From positions 1 to 8,271 of the forward strand of contig CAKTXH010000102.1 in the NCBI GenBank assembly GCA_934630975.1: 8,271 nucleotides of DNA. The letters are read 5' to 3'. This DNA comes from an uncultured Clostridia bacterium (GTDB lineage Bacteria; Bacillota; Clostridia; Christensenellales; Aristaeellaceae). Below, piece after piece: positions 6,464-8,271 of this stretch. The notes beneath the pieces were generated by a model. It was not told the DNA's origin, searched no databases, and saw only the letters and a list, made by a program, of their open reading frames with translations. The position numbers and the translations under genes are program-made. The number at the start of each line of letters is the position of its first letter. Position 1 is the first letter of the stretch.

Positions 6464-6479
6464 GTTAGCTGAGACTAAC
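6464..6479. promoter_or_regulatory. Operator 2, GTTAG-N6-CTAAC palindrome
   Basis: GTTAG (6464-6468) and CTAAC (6475-6479) form a perfect palindrome with a 6-nt centre (CTGAGA). It shares the TTAG-N6-CTAA core with operator 1, 114 bp away centre to centre. Lying at or just after the predicted start site of the regulator gene, a bound protein would block initiation or escape, which points to autorepression. Confidence 0.7.
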
Positions 6480-6495
6480 CTGAAAGGATAAAGCG

Positions 6496-7134
6496 ATGAG
6501 TGAGCGCGAAGTACAGGCTTTTCTAAGTGGCCTGCCGAAAAACGTGCCGCAGAGAACGGCGAGGTTTCACGCCGGGCAGATCATCAGCGACAGCATGCGC
6601 GGGCTATCCGGCGTGGGCGTGGTGGAAAGCGGGCGCGTGGATATTTACGCCGTGGCGCTGGACGGGCGCGACGTGCAGCTCAATTCCATCGGCGCGGGGG
6701 AGTGCTTCGGCATCTGCAACCTGCTGGTGGTCGAGCCGCTGCAAACCGTTCTGCGCTGCGCGGAGGAGACGGCCGTGCGCTTTTGGGATAAGGAAGCGCT
6801 GCTGGCCGCGATGCGGGAAGACGCGGCGCTGGCGATGGCTTATGCCGCGCTGTGCAACGCGAAAATCCAGTTTTTGCTTTCGCGCATTGAAATGCTGACG
6901 ATGCAGAGCTGCCGGGGCAAGGTGCTGGCGTTTCTGCTGGCCGAAAAAGGGGAGGACGGCGCAATTCCCCTGCGCGGCACGCGCGACGAGCTGGCCAGCC
7001 GCTTATCCGTCAGCCGCGCGGCGCTGTATCGGGAGCTTTCCGCGCTGCAAAGCAGGGGATATATCGAAACGGGCGAAAATACGCTGATCGTCTGCGACGC
7101 ATCGGCGCTTGAAAAACTGCTCTACGGCGTGTAA
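6496..7134 (+). CDS. Crp/Fnr-family transcriptional regulator
   Basis: The 212-residue protein has the standard layout: a cyclic-nucleotide-type beta-barrel at about 20-105, a long dimerisation helix at about 108-140, and a winged helix-turn-helix at about 155-212 with recognition helix SVSRAALYREL (171-181). The effector pocket is not a cAMP pocket: the phosphate cassette of CRP (FxGExxL then RSA) is replaced by CFGICNLL and LQTVLR, so the key Glu and Arg are missing. There is no FNR-like N-terminal cysteine cluster. Two cysteines, Cys70 and Cys74, sit in the cassette itself. In the recognition helix the Glu that CRP and FNR use to read their half-sites is Ala175, which fits the different TTAG half-site upstream. 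AAAGGA is 7 nt before the start. It is first in the operon with the transporter genes. The effector is unknown. Confidence 0.9.
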   Translation: MSEREVQAFLSGLPKNVPQRTARFHAGQIISDSMRGLSGVGVVESGRVDIYAVALDGRDVQLNSIGAGECFGICNLLVVEPLQTVLRCAEETAVRFWDKEALLAAMREDAALAMAYAALCNAKIQFLLSRIEMLTMQSCRGKVLAFLLAEKGEDGAIPLRGTRDELASRLSVSRAALYRELSALQSRGYIETGENTLIVCDASALEKLLYGV

Positions 7135-7150
7135 AATAGGAGAAAAGGTG

Positions 7151-7170
7151 TTTCCGGCGAAAGGCCGAAA
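7151..7170 (+). other. Small intergenic hairpin between regulator and solute-binding gene
   Basis: TTTC (7151-7154) pairs with GAAA (7167-7170) and GGC (7156-7158) with GCC (7164-7166), around a GAAAG loop and one bulged C. There is no T-run, so it is not a terminator. It could mark RNA processing or protect the downstream message so that the binding protein is made in excess over the regulator. The stem is short and could be chance. Confidence 0.3.
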
Positions 7171-7194
7171 TCATACAAGTAAACCCCAACAAAG

Positions 7195-7200
7195 AAAGGA
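7195..7200 (+). promoter_or_regulatory. Ribosome-binding site that fixes the start of the solute-binding protein
   Basis: AAAGGA lies 8 nt before ATG 7209. The first in-frame ATG, at 7200, overlaps this site and would add three residues (MIF) with no ribosome site of its own, so 7209 is preferred. Confidence 0.75.
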
Positions 7201-7208
7201 TGATTTTC

Positions 7209-8180
7209 ATGATGAAGAAGATTCTGGCGGCGGCCTGCGCGGCAGCCATGATGCTGACCGGCGCGGCGCTGGCCGAAACCGACGTGCGCGTGACGGCGCT
7301 CAAAGGCCCGACGGCGATGGGCATGGTGGAGCTGATGAACGAGGCCGAGAGCGGCCCGGTGAACGGCAATGCCTACGATTTCACGATTGCCGCCGCGGTG
7401 GACGAGGTTTCCCCAAAGCTGGTCAAGGGCGAGACGGATATTGCCGCCGTGCCCGCGAACCTGGCCGCCGTGCTTTATAACAACACCGAGGGTCAGGTTG
7501 AGGTGCTGGCCGTCAACACGCTGGGCGTGCTCTACATCGTGGAGAGCGGCGACAGCGTGAGCAGCGTGGAAGACCTGCGCGGCAAGACGATTTACGCCAG
7601 CGGCAAGGGCGCGACGCCGGAATACGCGCTCAATTACATCCTCTCCGAGAACGGCATTGACCCGGAGAAGGACGTGACGATCGAGTGGAAGAGCGAGCAC
7701 GCCGAGTGCCTGGCCGCGCTGCTGGCGGAGGACAACGCCATCGCGATGCTGCCGCAGCCGTTTGTGACGACCGCGCAGACCAAGAGCGACAAGATTCAGG
7801 TGCGCCTTGACCTGACCGCCGAGTGGGACGCGGTGCAGAAGGACAGCGAAGCGCCGTCCCAGTTGATCACCGGCGTGGTGGTGGCGCGCAAGGCGTTCAT
7901 CGAAGAGAACCCGGAGGCCGTCGCGGCGTTTATGGACAGCTATGCCGCTTCCGTGGATTTTGTGAACGCGAACATCGACGAGGCCGCCGAGCTGGTCGGC
8001 AAGTATGAGATCGTGCCCGCCGCCGTCGCGCAGAAGGCAATTCCGGCCTGCAACATCACCTTCCTTGCGGGCGACGACATGAAGCAGGCGCTCTCCGGCT
8101 ACCTGAGCGTGCTCTTTGAGCAGAACCCGAAGGCCGTCGGCGGCGCGCTGCCGGGCGACGACTTCTACTACGCGAAATAA
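7209..8180 (+). CDS. ABC transporter solute-binding protein, NitT/TauT-like
   Basis: The product is 323 aa, exported, and captures a small ligand for the permease that follows. The N-terminus is a Sec signal peptide: MMKK, a hydrophobic core to about residue 18, then AALA with likely cleavage after Ala22. The mature protein has features of the NMT1/TauA/SsuA-like type II binding fold: DVRVTALKGPTAMGMVELM near the start, GETDIAAVPANLAAVL, then VEDLRGKTIYASGKGATPEY, and a helical C-terminal lobe ending DDFYYAK. There is no credible lipobox; Cys10 lies inside the hydrophobic core. It lies downstream of the Crp-like regulator and its stop overlaps the permease start (TAATG). Ligands in this group include sulfonates, nitrate, thiamine precursors and bicarbonate; the sequence does not tell which applies. 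Confidence 0.9.
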   Translation: MMKKILAAACAAAMMLTGAALAETDVRVTALKGPTAMGMVELMNEAESGPVNGNAYDFTIAAAVDEVSPKLVKGETDIAAVPANLAAVLYNNTEGQVEVLAVNTLGVLYIVESGDSVSSVEDLRGKTIYASGKGATPEYALNYILSENGIDPEKDVTIEWKSEHAECLAALLAEDNAIAMLPQPFVTTAQTKSDKIQVRLDLTAEWDAVQKDSEAPSQLITGVVVARKAFIEENPEAVAAFMDSYAASVDFVNANIDEAAELVGKYEIVPAAVAQKAIPACNITFLAGDDMKQALSGYLSVLFEQNPKAVGGALPGDDFYYAK

Positions 8181-8271
8181 TGAAAAAGCGAAATCTTTCG
8201 CTGTGGGCCGTGCTGTTCTGGCTGCTGGTTTGGCAGGCGGGCAGCATGGCCCTTCACAGTGATATCCTGCT
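8180..8271 (+). CDS. ABC transporter permease, N-terminal fragment
   Basis: Thirty codons are visible before the window ends. The start overlaps the stop of the solute-binding gene by 1 nt (TAATG) and has no clear ribosome site, so it relies on translational coupling. MKKRNLSLW is followed by a strongly hydrophobic helix (about residues 7-25) rich in Trp, then SMALHSDIL. This is the usual opening of TauC/SsuC-type permeases, where a helix with Trp residues precedes the first periplasmic loop. A cognate ATPase would be expected further right. Confidence 0.8.
   Translation, partial: MKKRNLSLWAVLFWLLVWQAGSMALHSDIL

Noticed and set aside
6351..6478. Classical FNR, CRP or CooA binding site
   Set aside because: The half-site TTAG is neither TTGAT, TGTGA nor TGTCG, and the regulator lacks the FNR cysteine cluster and CRP cAMP residues, so the sites are described only as a Crp/Fnr-type palindrome.
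1..8271. CRISPR arrays, tRNA or rRNA genes, insertion sequences, prophage attachment sites
   Set aside because: Reading both strands showed no direct-repeat array, tRNA cloverleaf, rRNA segment, transposase or terminal repeats.

Overview
The window is a GC-rich, gene-dense bacterial segment. Strong GGAGG-type ribosome sites, several extended -10 (TGnTATAAT-like) promoters, a probable holin-like small toxin leader and a NitT/TauT-like ABC transporter next to a Crp/Fnr-type regulator all fit an anaerobic member of the Clostridia/Firmicutes, perhaps from a gut or sediment community. This is inference from style and gene content; there is no rRNA or other taxonomic marker here.

Left part (1-3985). 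At the left edge, on the minus strand, is the first 16 codons of a very short hydrophobic protein. Its ribosome site is locked in a GC-rich hairpin behind a strong promoter, an arrangement typical of type I toxin genes. Back to back with it, on the plus strand, is ppk1 (polyphosphate kinase 1), with both phosphate-handling histidines intact. A weak terminator and a new promoter separate ppk1 from a membrane-anchored diguanylate cyclase (GGDEF with an intact I-site). A strong bidirectional terminator at 3934-3974 closes this block and also serves the operon converging from the right.

Right part (3986-8271). This is a divergent regulon. Leftward runs a tightly coupled three-gene operon: a Cys-rich HypB/UreG/CobW-like P-loop GTPase, a stand-alone ABC ATPase with no membrane partner, and a periplasmic-binding-protein-like protein with no signal peptide, so all three products look cytoplasmic. 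Rightward runs a Crp/Fnr-family regulator, an exported NitT/TauT-type solute-binding protein, and the start of an ABC permease that runs off the window. Between the two operons each promoter carries one copy of the same 14-bp palindrome, TTAG-N6-CTAA, over or next to its predicted transcription start. The simplest reading is that the Crp-like protein represses both arms.

Taken together, the right half looks like one co-regulated module: an uptake system for an unknown small ligand plus an intracellular NTP-driven cassette with metallochaperone features. The most likely theme is delivery or maturation of a metal or metal cofactor for an anaerobic enzyme outside the window (a nickel enzyme such as CO dehydrogenase is one guess). 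The GTPase + lone ABC ATPase + cytoplasmic binding-protein cassette is not a system I can name, and it is the best candidate here for undescribed biology.
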